Shown piece by piece: positions 1-7,681 of a stretch of DNA of 64,000 bases (positions are counted from its first letter, which is position 1; each line of letters opens with the position of its first letter). The stretch spans positions 4,865,501 to 4,929,500 of the forward strand of contig NZ_CP108143.1 in the NCBI RefSeq assembly GCF_036206005.1, given 5' to 3'. The DNA is from Streptomyces sp. NBC_00178 (GTDB taxonomy: Bacteria > Actinomycetota > Actinomycetes > Streptomycetales > Streptomycetaceae). The position numbers and the translations under genes are program-made. The notes beneath the pieces are model-generated. The model was not told the origin of the DNA and ran no database searches. It saw nothing but the letters and a program-made list of their open reading frames with translations.

Positions 1-1584
1 GCCGCCGTGGCGGGTTCTGCCGCCGCCGCGCACGCCCTCGGGCGCCACTTCCGCGAGCGCGGGGACGAGCCCGGAGCCGAGTACTGGCTGCGCCAGTCCG
101 CCGAGCAGGGGCACGCGCTGGGCGCCTACGCGCTGGCCGACCTGCTGGAGCACCGCGGCGACGTCGGTGCCGAACGCTGGCTGCGCGCCGCCGCCGAGCA
201 GGGCCACCGGGAGGCCGCGTACCGGCTGGCGCGGGCGGTCGAGCGCAACGCCGTCGGCGACGCGTACGACACGCTGGGTCCGGGACGCGTCCTGCGCGGG
301 GGAGTGCCGTCGGAGCGGCCGGTGGCGGGTCCGGCGGCGAAGCGGGACAGCCCCGTCGCGGGCCCCGACGCCGGCCGGGTCGGCGAGGCCGAGCAGTGGT
401 ACCGGCAGGCCGCCGCGCGGGGGCACCGCCGGGCGGCCCTCCATCTGGGAGCCATCCTCGAACAGCGCGGGGAGCTGAAGGAGGCGGGCCGCTGGTATCT
501 CACCGCCGCGAAGCAGGGGGAGCCCCGGGCGGCGTGCGCCCTCGGCTTCCTGCTGCGCGACGCGGGTGACGAGGAGAGCGCGGCCGTGTGGTGGCTGCGT
601 GCGGCGCAGGACGGCGACGGCAACGCCGCCAACGCGCTGGGCGCGCTGCACGCGGCACGCGGGGAGCAGCAGACGGCCGAGCGCTGGTACCGGGCCGCCA
701 TGGACGCGGGCGACGTCAACGGCGCCTACAACCTCGGTCTGCTCTGCGCCGCCCAGGACCGGATCCCGCAGGCGGAGCAGTGGTACCGCCGCGCCGCCTA
801 CGCCGGCCACCGCGAGGCGGCCAACGCGCTGGCAGTGCTGCTGCTCCAGGCCGGTGACGCGAGCGGGGCGGAGCCGTGGTTCTCCAAGGCCGCCGAAGCG
901 GGCAGCGTGGACGCCGCGTTCAACCTCGGCATCCTGCACGCGGGCCGCGACGAGGACCGTGCGGCCTTCGGCTGGTACCAGCGGGCTGCGGCGGCCGGCC
1001 ACACCGACGCCGCGCTCCAGGTGGGCATGGCCCTGCTGCGCGACGGTGAGGAGCAGGAGGCCGAGCGCCACCTGCGCTGCGCGGCCGGCGGCGGCAGCGC
1101 CGAGGCCGCCTTCCGGCTGGGGGGGGTGCTCGACCTGCGCCAGCCCGCCCCGGGCCCTCCCGCGCTGGGGGAGCCGATGCCCGAGAAGACCGAGTGCGAG
1201 GAGTGGTACGAGAGGGCGGCCGAGCAGGGGCACCGCCGCGCCCAGGTGCGCGCCGGGATGCTCGCGGCCGCACGCGGGGACATGGAGAGCGCCGCCCGCT
1301 GGTACCGCGAGGCCGCGGAGTCCGGCAGCCGCAACGGAGCCTTCAACCTCGGCCTGCTGCTCGCCCGTGAGGGCAGCGAGCGCGAGGCCGCCCTGTGGTG
1401 GAGCCGCGCCGCCAACGACGGGCACGGCCGGGCAGCCCTGCGTCTCGCACTGCTGGCGGCACGCCGGGGCGAGCTCACCGAGGGGAAGCGCTGGTGTGCC
1501 CGCGCGGTCGAGCTGGGGCCGGCCGAGGTGGCCGAGCGGGCCGCGCGGCTGCTGGAGGCGCTGCACCAGGAGCTCACCGCGTGA
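1..1584 (+). CDS. Sel1/TPR-repeat protein, 5' end outside window
   Basis: The frame is open from the first base and stops at TGA 1582-1584, so the N-terminus probably lies outside the window; GTG at 7 is only the first possible start seen. The roughly 525 visible residues are about a dozen degenerate 34-36-residue repeats of the Sel1/TPR type, recurring as A-E-x-W-Y-R-x-A-A-x-x-G-H-x-x-A-A. Such repeats form alpha-solenoids that scaffold protein-protein contacts; no enzyme domain or membrane segment is visible. A less regular insert rich in Pro, Gly and Arg interrupts the repeats near residues 85-125. Repeat class is secure, partner and role unknown. Confidence 0.85.
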   Translation, partial: AAVAGSAAAAHALGRHFRERGDEPGAEYWLRQSAEQGHALGAYALADLLEHRGDVGAERWLRAAAEQGHREAAYRLARAVERNAVGDAYDTLGPGRVLRGGVPSERPVAGPAAKRDSPVAGPDAGRVGEAEQWYRQAAARGHRRAALHLGAILEQRGELKEAGRWYLTAAKQGEPRAACALGFLLRDAGDEESAAVWWLRAAQDGDGNAANALGALHAARGEQQTAERWYRAAMDAGDVNGAYNLGLLCAAQDRIPQAEQWYRRAAYAGHREAANALAVLLLQAGDASGAEPWFSKAAEAGSVDAAFNLGILHAGRDEDRAAFGWYQRAAAAGHTDAALQVGMALLRDGEEQEAERHLRCAAGGGSAEAAFRLGGVLDLRQPAPGPPALGEPMPEKTECEEWYERAAEQGHRRAQVRAGMLAAARGDMESAARWYREAAESGSRNGAFNLGLLLAREGSEREAALWWSRAANDGHGRAALRLALLAARRGELTEGKRWCARAVELGPAEVAERAARLLEALHQELTA

Positions 1585-1635
1585 CGGAGCGCGGCGGGCA
1601 CCTCCGGGCCGCGCACGGGTGGCCGGCGAATGAAT

Positions 1636-1665
1636 TTGCTCCGTCCGGCGGGCGTGCCGTACTGT
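1636..1665 (+). promoter_or_regulatory. Putative promoter of the initiator tRNA
   Basis: TTGCTC at 1636-1641 and TACTGT at 1660-1665 are separated by 18 nt and lie 14 nt before the tRNA, fitting a housekeeping sigma-type promoter. Assigned by eye. Confidence 0.5.
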
Positions 1666-1679
1666 TGCACTCACAACGA

Positions 1680-1753
1680 CGCGGGGTGGAGCAGCTCGGT
1701 AGCTCGCTGGGCTCATAACCCAGAGGTCGCAGGTTCAAATCCTGTCCCCGCTA
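1680..1753 (+). tRNA. tRNA-fMet (CAT), initiator
   Basis: The cloverleaf folds with acceptor strands 1680-1686 and 1746-1752, anticodon CAT in the loop CTCATAA, and T-arm GGTTCAAATCC. Three consecutive G-C pairs end the anticodon stem (GGG/CCC) and the first acceptor position is an unpaired C, both hallmarks of initiator tRNA. CCA is not encoded. A terminator follows at once. Confidence 0.96.
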
Positions 1754-1758
1754 CTGAA

Positions 1759-1797
1759 GACAGAGGCCCGGATCCTTCAAGGATCCGGGCCTCTGTC
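1759..1797 (+). terminator. Rho-independent-type hairpin after tRNA-fMet
   Basis: A perfect 17-bp inverted repeat (1759-1775 with 1781-1797) encloses the 5-nt loop TTCAA. There is no long U tract, as usual for Streptomyces terminators. Confidence 0.9.
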
Positions 1798-1940
1798 GTA
1801 TGCGCCCGTGCAAAGGGGCCACGGCGCCCGCCTGTGGTCGCGGCGCCCGCCAACTGCCTGTGAAGGGTCATGCGCCCGCCGGGTCGCACGGAGGTGTGCA
1901 CGTGCCCCGAAGGTGCCGCGAGGTGCGCACCACGGCCTGT

Positions 1941-1980
1941 GCAGGGCGCGACCGGGCACCTGGCAGGGCGCGATCGGGCA
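1941..1980. repeat. Short 18-nt direct repeat in intergenic DNA
   Basis: GCAGGGCGCGACCGGGCA at 1941-1958 recurs at 1963-1980 with one change (period 22). It lies in the noncoding stretch 1800-2017 between the tRNA terminator and the 3' end of catR; nothing else is recognisable there. Confidence 0.5.
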
Positions 1981-2017
1981 GGTGCGACCGGTCGGGCCCG
2001 GGCGCCCCGGCGGCGTG

Positions 2018-2437
2018 TCAGGCGGTGGCGGCGCAGTTCGGGCAGACGCCCCGGTAGGTCACTTCCACGTCCGAGATCGTGAAGCCGAAACGCTCCTCGG
2101 CCGGCAGATCCGCCATCGGGTTGCCGGACGGGTGCACGTCACGGATGGCGCCGCAGTGCCCGCACACGAGGTGCTGGTGGGGGCGGTGGGCGTTCGGGTC
2201 GTACCGCTTGGCCCGGCGGTCGGTGGTGACCTCGATGACCTCACCGAGGGAGACCATCTCGCCCAGGGTGTTGTACACGGTGGCGCGGGAGATCTCCGGG
2301 AGCACCGTGACGGCCCTCGCGTGGACCTCGTCCGCCGTCAGGTGCACGTGGTCCCCTTCGAGGACCTCGGCCACGACGCGCCGCTGAGCCGTCATGCGCC
2401 AGCCGCGTCCACGAAGTCGTTCCAGGAGGTCACTCAT
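2018..2437 (-). CDS. catR: Fur-family peroxide-type repressor CatR
   Basis: This 139-residue Fur-superfamily regulator has an N-terminal winged helix (about residues 1-80, including the stretch SRATVYNTLGEM) and a C-terminal metal-binding/dimerisation domain with the two CxxC pairs CGHC and CPNC. In S. coelicolor CatR represses catalase A and is inactivated by peroxide. Its position divergent from a monofunctional catalase, with a shared palindrome between them, supports that role here. The ATG sits 6 nt after a TAGGCT hexamer, so the mRNA is probably leaderless. FurA, which pairs with a KatG-type enzyme, is the less likely alternative. Confidence 0.9.
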   Translation of the reverse strand: MSDLLERLRGRGWRMTAQRRVVAEVLEGDHVHLTADEVHARAVTVLPEISRATVYNTLGEMVSLGEVIEVTTDRRAKRYDPNAHRPHQHLVCGHCGAIRDVHPSGNPMADLPAEERFGFTISDVEVTYRGVCPNCAATA

Positions 2438-2443
2438 GGGGCC

Positions 2444-2449
2444 AGCCTA
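2444..2449 (-). promoter_or_regulatory. -10 element of a leaderless catR promoter
   Basis: TAGGCT on the minus strand ends 6 nt before the catR ATG and there is no Shine-Dalgarno sequence, so transcription probably starts at or within a base of the start codon. The -35 is weak (GGGACT-like). Confidence 0.5.
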
Positions 2450-2497
2450 GCAGCGGGAGGGGTGGAGTCCCGAGTGGGTTTGACTTTGGATTGCCGA

Positions 2498-2525
2498 TTG
2501 ACTTGGACAAAGTCCATTGTAGGAT
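2498..2525 (+). promoter_or_regulatory. catA promoter with CatR-type operator
   Basis: TTGACT (2498-2503) and TAGGAT (2520-2525) are 16 nt apart, a good housekeeping promoter. The palindrome TGGAC-AAA-GTCCA (2504-2516) fills the spacer where a bound repressor would block RNA polymerase, consistent with CatR repression. A partial copy (GACTTTGGA) lies just upstream at 2482-2490. Confidence 0.75.
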
Positions 2526-2597
2526 CGGTTTCGGTATTGGGGGCAGGACAGGCTGCGCGGACAGGATCGTGCGCAGGAAAGACTCATGGAGGCGCGC

Positions 2598-4049
2598 GTG
2601 ACGCAGGGACCGCTCACCACGGAGGCCGGGGCACCGGTGGCCGACAACCAGAACAGCGAGACCGCCGGCCCGGGCGGACCGGTCCTCGTCCAGGACCAGG
2701 CGCTCCTGGAGAAGCTCGCGCACTTCAACCGGGAGCGCATCCCGGAGCGCGTCGTCCACGCGCGCGGCGCGGGTGCCTACGGCACGTTCACGCTGACCCG
2801 TGACGTCTCGCGGTGGACCCGGGCGAAGTTCCTCTCCGAGGTCGGGAAGCAGACCGAGACGTTCCTCCGCTTCTCCACCGTGGCGGGCAACCTCGGCTCC
2901 GCCGACGCGGCCCGCGACCCCCGGGGCTGGGCGCTGAAGTTCTACACCGAGGAGGGCAACTACGACCTCGTCGGCAACAACACCCCGGTGTTCTTCATCA
3001 AGGACGCCATCAAGTTCCCCGACTTCATCCACACCCAGAAGCGCGACCCGTACACCGGCTCGCAGGAGGCGGACAACGTCTGGGACTTCTGGGGCCTCTC
3101 GCCCGAGTCCACGCACCAGGTGACCTGGCTGTTCGGCGACCGCGGCATCCCGGCCTCGTACCGTCACATGAACGGCTACGGCTCGCACACCTTCCAGTGG
3201 AACAACGAGGCCGGCGAGGTCTTCTGGGTCAAATACCATTTCAAGACCGACCAGGGCATCAGGAACCTGACCACCGAGGAGGCCGTCCGCCTCTCCGGTG
3301 TCGACCCGGACAGCCACCAGCGCGACCTCCGCGAGTCCATCGAGCGGGGCGACTTCCCGAGCTGGACCGTGCAGGTCCAGATCATGCCCGCGGCCGAGGC
3401 CGCCGGCTACCGGTTCAATCCGTTCGACCTCACCAAGGTGTGGCCGCACGAGGACTACCCGCCGATCGAGATCGGCACGCTGGAGCTCAACCGCAACCCG
3501 GAGAACGTCTTCGCCGAGGTCGAGCAGTCGATCTTCAGCCCGGCGCACTTCGTGCCCGGCATCGGCCCGTCCCCGGACAAGATGCTCCAGGGCCGGCTCT
3601 TCGCGTACGGCGACGCCCACCGCTACCGCGTCGGCATCAACGCAGACCACCTGCCGGTGAACCGTCCCCACGCCACCGAGGCGCGCACCAACAGCCGTGA
3701 CGGCCTTCTCTACGACGGCCGCCACAAGGGTGCCAAGAACTACGAGCCGAACAGCTTCGGCGGCCCGGCCCAGACCGGCCGCCCGCTCTGGCAGCCCGTG
3801 CCCGTCACCGGCGGTACGGGCAACCACGAGGCGCCGGTCCACTCCGAGGACAACGACTTCGTGCAGGCGGGCAACCTGTACCGGCTGTACTCGGACGACG
3901 AGAAGACCCGGCTGATCGACAACCTCGCCGGGTTCATCGCCAAGGTCTCGCGCGACGACATCGCCGACCGTGCGATCAACAACTTCCGTCAGGCGGACGG
4001 GGACTTCGGCAAGCGTCTGGAGGCCGCGGTCCAGGCCCTGCGCGGCTGA
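2598..4049 (+). CDS. catA: Monofunctional haem catalase
   Basis: Converts hydrogen peroxide to water and oxygen in the cytoplasm. It is a clade-typical small-subunit catalase of about 483 residues. Visible active-site features are the distal His in RVVHARGAGA (about residue 54), the Asn in VGNNTPVFF (about 127-128) and the haem-ligand Tyr in RLFAYGDAHRYR. Start choice: GTG 2598 has GGAGG five bases upstream; ATG 2586 is also in frame and would add four residues. It is divergent from catR and carries the CatR-type operator in its promoter, so it should be peroxide-induced. Confidence 0.96.
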   Translation: MTQGPLTTEAGAPVADNQNSETAGPGGPVLVQDQALLEKLAHFNRERIPERVVHARGAGAYGTFTLTRDVSRWTRAKFLSEVGKQTETFLRFSTVAGNLGSADAARDPRGWALKFYTEEGNYDLVGNNTPVFFIKDAIKFPDFIHTQKRDPYTGSQEADNVWDFWGLSPESTHQVTWLFGDRGIPASYRHMNGYGSHTFQWNNEAGEVFWVKYHFKTDQGIRNLTTEEAVRLSGVDPDSHQRDLRESIERGDFPSWTVQVQIMPAAEAAGYRFNPFDLTKVWPHEDYPPIEIGTLELNRNPENVFAEVEQSIFSPAHFVPGIGPSPDKMLQGRLFAYGDAHRYRVGINADHLPVNRPHATEARTNSRDGLLYDGRHKGAKNYEPNSFGGPAQTGRPLWQPVPVTGGTGNHEAPVHSEDNDFVQAGNLYRLYSDDEKTRLIDNLAGFIAKVSRDDIADRAINNFRQADGDFGKRLEAAVQALRG

Positions 4050-4070
4050 CGGGACGCCTCGCCGGCGGTG

Positions 4071-4108
4071 GCGGGCCGGATCCTCCCGCGCGGGAGGATC
4101 CGGCCCGC
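4071..4108. terminator. Bidirectional terminator between catA and the CBS gene
   Basis: A perfect 18-bp inverted repeat (4071-4088 with 4091-4108) with a 2-nt centre lies between two convergent genes. Confidence 0.9.
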
Positions 4109-4132
4109 TGCCGTGTCCTGCCCTTCGCCCCG

Positions 4133-4534
4133 TCAGACCGCCAGCTCGGCCGGCCGCCTCCTGGCCGGGGTCCAGCACCGGATGATGTCGCGCACCGAGA
4201 CGATGCCGACGGGGCCGTCGCCGTCCAGCACGATCAGATGCCGGAAACCTCCGTGCGTCATGGCTGCCGCGGCCTCTTCCAGCGTCCACGTGGGCGACGC
4301 GAAGACCACGTCGGTGGTGGTGTGGGTCGAGGCGGTCTCCACATCGGGATCCTGCCCCGCACCCACGGCGTTCAGGACGTCGCGTTCGGTGATGATCCCG
4401 AGGCCGCAGGTGTCGGGGTCGTGGACGACGGCTGCTCCGATCCGGCGGGCCGACATCAGCCGGGCCGCCTGGCGGAGGGTGTGGGCCGGGCCGATGGTGA
4501 GGACCAGTGTGCTCATGGCGTCGCGGACGAGCAT
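4133..4534 (-). CDS. Two-CBS-domain protein
   Basis: A cytosolic protein of about 133 residues made of two CBS motifs (about residues 5-60 and 70-125; note GLGIITERDVL and GIVSVRDIIR). Tandem CBS domains bind adenine nucleotides and sense energy state; this stand-alone form has no attached enzyme, so its partner is unknown. ATG 4534 is chosen because AAGGAGG lies about 10 nt upstream; ATG 4558 in the same frame would add eight residues but has no ribosome site. A CRP-like palindrome lies 46 bp upstream at 4580-4593. Confidence 0.88.
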   Translation of the reverse strand: MLVRDAMSTLVLTIGPAHTLRQAARLMSARRIGAAVVHDPDTCGLGIITERDVLNAVGAGQDPDVETASTHTTTDVVFASPTWTLEEAAAAMTHGGFRHLIVLDGDGPVGIVSVRDIIRCWTPARRRPAELAV

Positions 4535-4579
4535 GGAACGAGCCACCTCCTTCGTCATGCGAACCCGGGAGCGGCCTTC

Positions 4580-4593
4580 GTGAGCCGATTCAC
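4580..4593. promoter_or_regulatory. CRP-like palindrome upstream of the CBS gene
   Basis: GTGAGCCGATTCAC fits the CRP core GTGA-N6-TCAC exactly. It partly overlaps a TTCACAA direct repeat at 4589-4595 and 4597-4603. Binding is inferred from the motif only. Confidence 0.4.
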
Positions 4594-4691
4594 AAGTTCA
4601 CAAATGGGGGGACTCTCAGAGTCGCACCGCGCGCGCCACTCAACAAGGGGGTGCGCGCACCGGGACGGCTGTTCGAGCGGAGCCGGAGGTA

Positions 4692-4712
4692 CCGGGGTGC
4701 GCGACACCCCGG
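4692..4712 (-). terminator. Hairpin after hisN
   Basis: An 8-bp stem (CCGGGGTG/CACCCCGG) with a 5-nt loop lies about 20 bp beyond the hisN stop on the minus strand. Confidence 0.6.
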
Positions 4713-4730
4713 CACGGGCGCGGAACGGGG

Positions 4731-5531
4731 TCAGTAGCGCTGGTTCAGATAGCCGAGAAGTTCCTCGTGCAGCAGCCCGTTCGACGCCGCCGCGTTGCCG
4801 CCGCCCGGACCGGAGACCCCGTCCAGGCTCGTGAAGCGCCCGCCGGCCTCCTGGACGATGATCGCGTTCGCCGCCATGTCCCACAGGGACAGCTCCGGCT
4901 CGGCGCAGATGTCCACCGAGCCCTCGGCGACCATCATGTACGGCCAGAAGTCGCCGTAGCCGCGCGTACGCCAGCAGGCCCGCGTCAGGTCCATGAACCC
5001 GTCGAGCCGGCCCTGCTCCTCCCAGCCCGTCATCGAGGCGTACGCGAACGAGGAGTCCGCGATCCGCCCGACCTCCGACACGCGCAGCCGCGTCGCGGAG
5101 GTCAGACTGCGGCCGGAGAAGGCCCCTGCGCCCTTCGCCGCCCACCAGCGCCGGTTGAGCGCGGGAGCCGAGACCACGCCGACCACGGGCTGGAAACCGT
5201 CCTCCCCCGCCTCCATCAACGAGATCAGCGTCGCCCAGACGGGAACGCCCCGCACGTAGTTCTTCGTGCCGTCGATCGGATCGACGACCCAGCGCCGCGG
5301 GCCCGTGCCCTCGATCCCGTACTCCTCGCCCAGGATCGCGTCGCGGGGCCGTGCCCGGTGCAGATGACCCCGGATCAGCTCCTCGGCATGCTTGTCCGCC
5401 TCGCTGACCGGGGTCATGTCCGGCTTGGTCTCGACCTTGAGGTCCATAGCCTTGAACCGGTCCATGGTCGCCGCGTCCGCGGCGTCCGCCAGGACGTGGG
5501 CGAGGCGCAGATCATCGTGGTAATCGGGCAT
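4731..5531 (-). CDS. hisN: Histidinol-phosphatase, inositol monophosphatase family
   Basis: The 266-residue protein is a Mg2+-dependent phosphatase of the IMPase fold. Metal-binding motifs are GEEYG (about residue 70), WVVDPIDGTKNY and the C-terminal ELSLWDMAANAI. The Streptomyces subgroup dephosphorylates L-histidinol phosphate in histidine biosynthesis; another sugar or inositol phosphate cannot be excluded from sequence. ATG 5531 is preferred over upstream in-frame codons because the family begins near the residues PDYHDDLRLAH. It is divergent from the tetR-type gene and stands alone, away from other his genes. Confidence 0.85.
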   Translation of the reverse strand: MPDYHDDLRLAHVLADAADAATMDRFKAMDLKVETKPDMTPVSEADKHAEELIRGHLHRARPRDAILGEEYGIEGTGPRRWVVDPIDGTKNYVRGVPVWATLISLMEAGEDGFQPVVGVVSAPALNRRWWAAKGAGAFSGRSLTSATRLRVSEVGRIADSSFAYASMTGWEEQGRLDGFMDLTRACWRTRGYGDFWPYMMVAEGSVDICAEPELSLWDMAANAIIVQEAGGRFTSLDGVSGPGGGNAAASNGLLHEELLGYLNQRY

Positions 5532-5667
5532 GCCGTCACAGTATCCACAGCGATCCGCGCGGGCTACACGGACCCGTGCGGGCGCCGGGTTCCCCGGTGC
5601 GCGGGCCCTTGACAGGGGCCCCGGCCGCATCAACTCTGAAGCGCAGGTCCCGGCGTGGGAGGCGACG

Positions 5668-6327
5668 ATGCCGACAGCGCGTGAAGCCCTTCTGGACGCC
5701 GCGCACTCGGCGCTCTCCAGGCAGTCCTGGACGTCGGTGCGCATGGTCGACGTCGCGGCCCGGGCCGGGGTGTCCCGGCAGACGCTCTACAACGAGTTCG
5801 GCAGCAAGGACGGCCTGGCCCGTGCCCTCATCCGGCGCGCGGCCGACGGCTACCTCGCGGGTGTCGACCGGACGCTCGGCGCCGACCGGAGACAGGGCGA
5901 CGGCCCCGCCGAGCTGGCCCGCTGGACCGTCCGGGCGGCCGGTGCGAACGCCCTGGTCAAAGCGCTGCTCACCGGGGTGTGGGGGGAACGCCTGCCCCGC
6001 CCGGTGGCGCCCGCGGCCGGGCTCCGGACGGGTCAGGCGCTGCCCACGCCCGGTGAACTGCTCATGCTCGTACGGGACCGGGCCGTCGTGGCCCTGCGGG
6101 AGGGACCCGCCGCGCAGGACCGCGCGAGACTGGAGCTGACCTGCGAGATCGCGCTCCGGCTCGCCGTCTCGTACACGCTGGTGCCGGCGGATCCCGCGGC
6201 GGGAGGTGCCCGGGAGGCTCAGGCCGAGGACCCCGAGAGCTGCAGCCCGATGACCCCGACGATCACCAGGGAGATCGACACCAGCTTCAGAGTGGAGACC
6301 ACGTCGTCGAGGAAGACCATGCCGTAG
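5668..6327 (+). CDS. TetR-family regulator
   Basis: A 219-residue one-component repressor. The N-terminal HTH (about residues 5-50) shows the TetR signature VDVAARAGVSRQTLYNEFGSKDGL. The C-terminal ligand domain is unassignable. GGGAGG lies just before ATG 5668, and a TTGACA hexamer at 5609-5614 may be its -35. The last 35 codons run antisense into the converging SMR exporter gene (109-bp overlap); the residues there are not typical of a TetR C-terminus, so the reading frame may have been extended by loss of an earlier stop. A role in controlling the neighbouring exporter is possible but not shown. Confidence 0.85.
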   Translation: MPTAREALLDAAHSALSRQSWTSVRMVDVAARAGVSRQTLYNEFGSKDGLARALIRRAADGYLAGVDRTLGADRRQGDGPAELARWTVRAAGANALVKALLTGVWGERLPRPVAPAAGLRTGQALPTPGELLMLVRDRAVVALREGPAAQDRARLELTCEIALRLAVSYTLVPADPAAGGAREAQAEDPESCSPMTPTITREIDTSFRVETTSSRKTMP

Positions 6328-6542
6328 ATCGCCGTGCCCGCCGCGCCGATACCGGTCCACACGGCGTACGCGGGGCCGACGTCGAGCTTCTTCAGCGCCA
6401 GGGTGAGCAGGCCGAAGCTGCCCAGCGCGAACGCGCAGAACGCGATCGTCGGCCAGAGCCGGGTGAACCCGTGCGAGAGCTTCAGGCACACGGCGAAGCC
6501 GGTCTCGAGCAGTCCGGCGACCACGACCAGCAACCACGCCAT
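6219..6542 (-). CDS. Small multidrug resistance (SMR) family exporter, SugE/Gdx-like
   Basis: A 107-residue membrane protein with four helices and the essential Glu of the SMR family in the first helix (GLLETGFAVCLK, about residue 13). The segment KLSHGFTRLWPT resembles the SugE/Gdx branch (guanidinium exporters) more than EmrE, but substrate is inferred. Acts as a dual-topology dimer exchanging substrate for protons. A CATAAT hexamer on the minus strand (6593-6588) may be its -10. It converges on, and overlaps by 109 bp, the TetR gene. Confidence 0.85.
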   Translation of the reverse strand: MAWLLVVVAGLLETGFAVCLKLSHGFTRLWPTIAFCAFALGSFGLLTLALKKLDVGPAYAVWTGIGAAGTAIYGMVFLDDVVSTLKLVSISLVIVGVIGLQLSGSSA

Positions 6543-6660
6543 CGTCCGTGCCTCCCACGTAGGTGACGCCTCGTCACGCTCGACGTGATTATGCCCTTAC
6601 CAGCCGCCTGACCTCGCAAACGTGCGCGAGTCGGACCGCCCGAAACCGCCCCGCCGCGCC

Positions 6661-7677
6661 TCAGTCGCCCTCGCGCCGTTCCCGCGTCGACAGGAGCCTG
6701 CGCAGCGAGTCGAGACGTGCCGGGTCGGCGTGTCCGTCCGCGACCCAGGCGTCCAGGGCGCACTCCGGTTCCTGGCCGTCGTGGGTGCAGCCCCGCGGGC
6801 AGTTCTCGGTGCCCGGTTCGAGGTCGGGGAAGGCGTGGATGACCCGGGAGGGATCGACGTGGTGCAGCCCGAAGGAACGCACACCCGGGGTGTCGACCAC
6901 CCAGCCGCGCCCGTCCGGCAGCGGCAGGGCGAGCGCCGACGTGGTGGTGTGGCGGCCGCGGCCCGTGACCGCGTTGACCACACCCGTCGTGCGACGCCTG
7001 TCCTTCGGGACCAGGGCGTTGACCAGGGTCGTCTTGCCGACGCCCGAGTGCCCGACGAAGGCCGTCACCCGGCCGTCCAGCAGCTCGCGTACCCGCTCCG
7101 CGGCGTCGCCGTTCTCCAGCTCCTCACGGCTGGTCACGATGTACGGGACGCCCAGCGGGGTGTACGCCTCCAGGAGCTTGTCCGCCGAGGCCAGGTCGGA
7201 CTTCGTCAGGACGAGGAGCGGGCTGAGCCCGCCGTCGTACGCCGCCACCAGACAGCGGTCGATCATGCGGGGCCGCGGCTCGGGATCGGCCAGCGCCGTC
7301 ACGATGGCCAGCTGGTCGGCGTTGGCGACGACCACCCGCTCGAAGGGGTCGTCGTCGTCGGCCGTGCGGCGGAGCACCGAGGTGCGGGCGCCGATCCGCA
7401 CGATGCGGGCCAGGGTGTCCTTGTCGCCGGAGAGATCACCGACGAGGGAGACGCGGTCGCCCACCACGGCGGCCTTGCGGCCCAGCTCCCGGGCCTTCAT
7501 GGCCACCACGGTGCGCTCCTCGACCAGGCAGGTCAGCCGGCCCCGGTCGACGGTGAGGACCATGCCCTCCTCGGCGTCCTCGTGCTTGGGGCGGGTGTGC
7601 GTGCGGGGCCGGTTGCCCTTGGGGTTGGGGCGTACGCGGATGTCGTCCTCGTCGGGGTTCTTCCCGTAACGGCGCAC
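6661..7677 (-). CDS. rsgA: Ribosome small-subunit-dependent GTPase A
   Basis: A 338-residue circularly permuted GTPase that helps mature the 30S subunit. An OB-fold N-terminal region (to about residue 110) is followed by GTPase motifs in permuted order: TKSD (G4), GHSGVGKTT (G1/P-loop), then DTPG (G3). A C-terminal zinc finger is visible as C-x4-C-x-H-x7-C. Length fits the family. It starts 4 bp after the aroA stop, so aroA and rsgA form one transcription unit, a pairing I recall from other actinomycetes. Confidence 0.96.
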   Translation of the reverse strand: MRRYGKNPDEDDIRVRPNPKGNRPRTHTRPKHEDAEEGMVLTVDRGRLTCLVEERTVVAMKARELGRKAAVVGDRVSLVGDLSGDKDTLARIVRIGARTSVLRRTADDDDPFERVVVANADQLAIVTALADPEPRPRMIDRCLVAAYDGGLSPLLVLTKSDLASADKLLEAYTPLGVPYIVTSREELENGDAAERVRELLDGRVTAFVGHSGVGKTTLVNALVPKDRRRTTGVVNAVTGRGRHTTTSALALPLPDGRGWVVDTPGVRSFGLHHVDPSRVIHAFPDLEPGTENCPRGCTHDGQEPECALDAWVADGHADPARLDSLRRLLSTRERREGD

Positions 7678-7681
7678 GTCC

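Noticed and set aside
2430..4289. A 619-residue minus-strand frame opposite catA
   Set aside because: Antisense to a catalase with all active-site residues; low-complexity Val/Arg/Gly sequence only.
6543..6660. A guanidine riboswitch upstream of the SugE/Gdx-like exporter
   Set aside because: A GTGACG/CGTCAC hairpin is present but the ACGR loops or conserved cores of guanidine-I, -II or -III RNAs are not visible.
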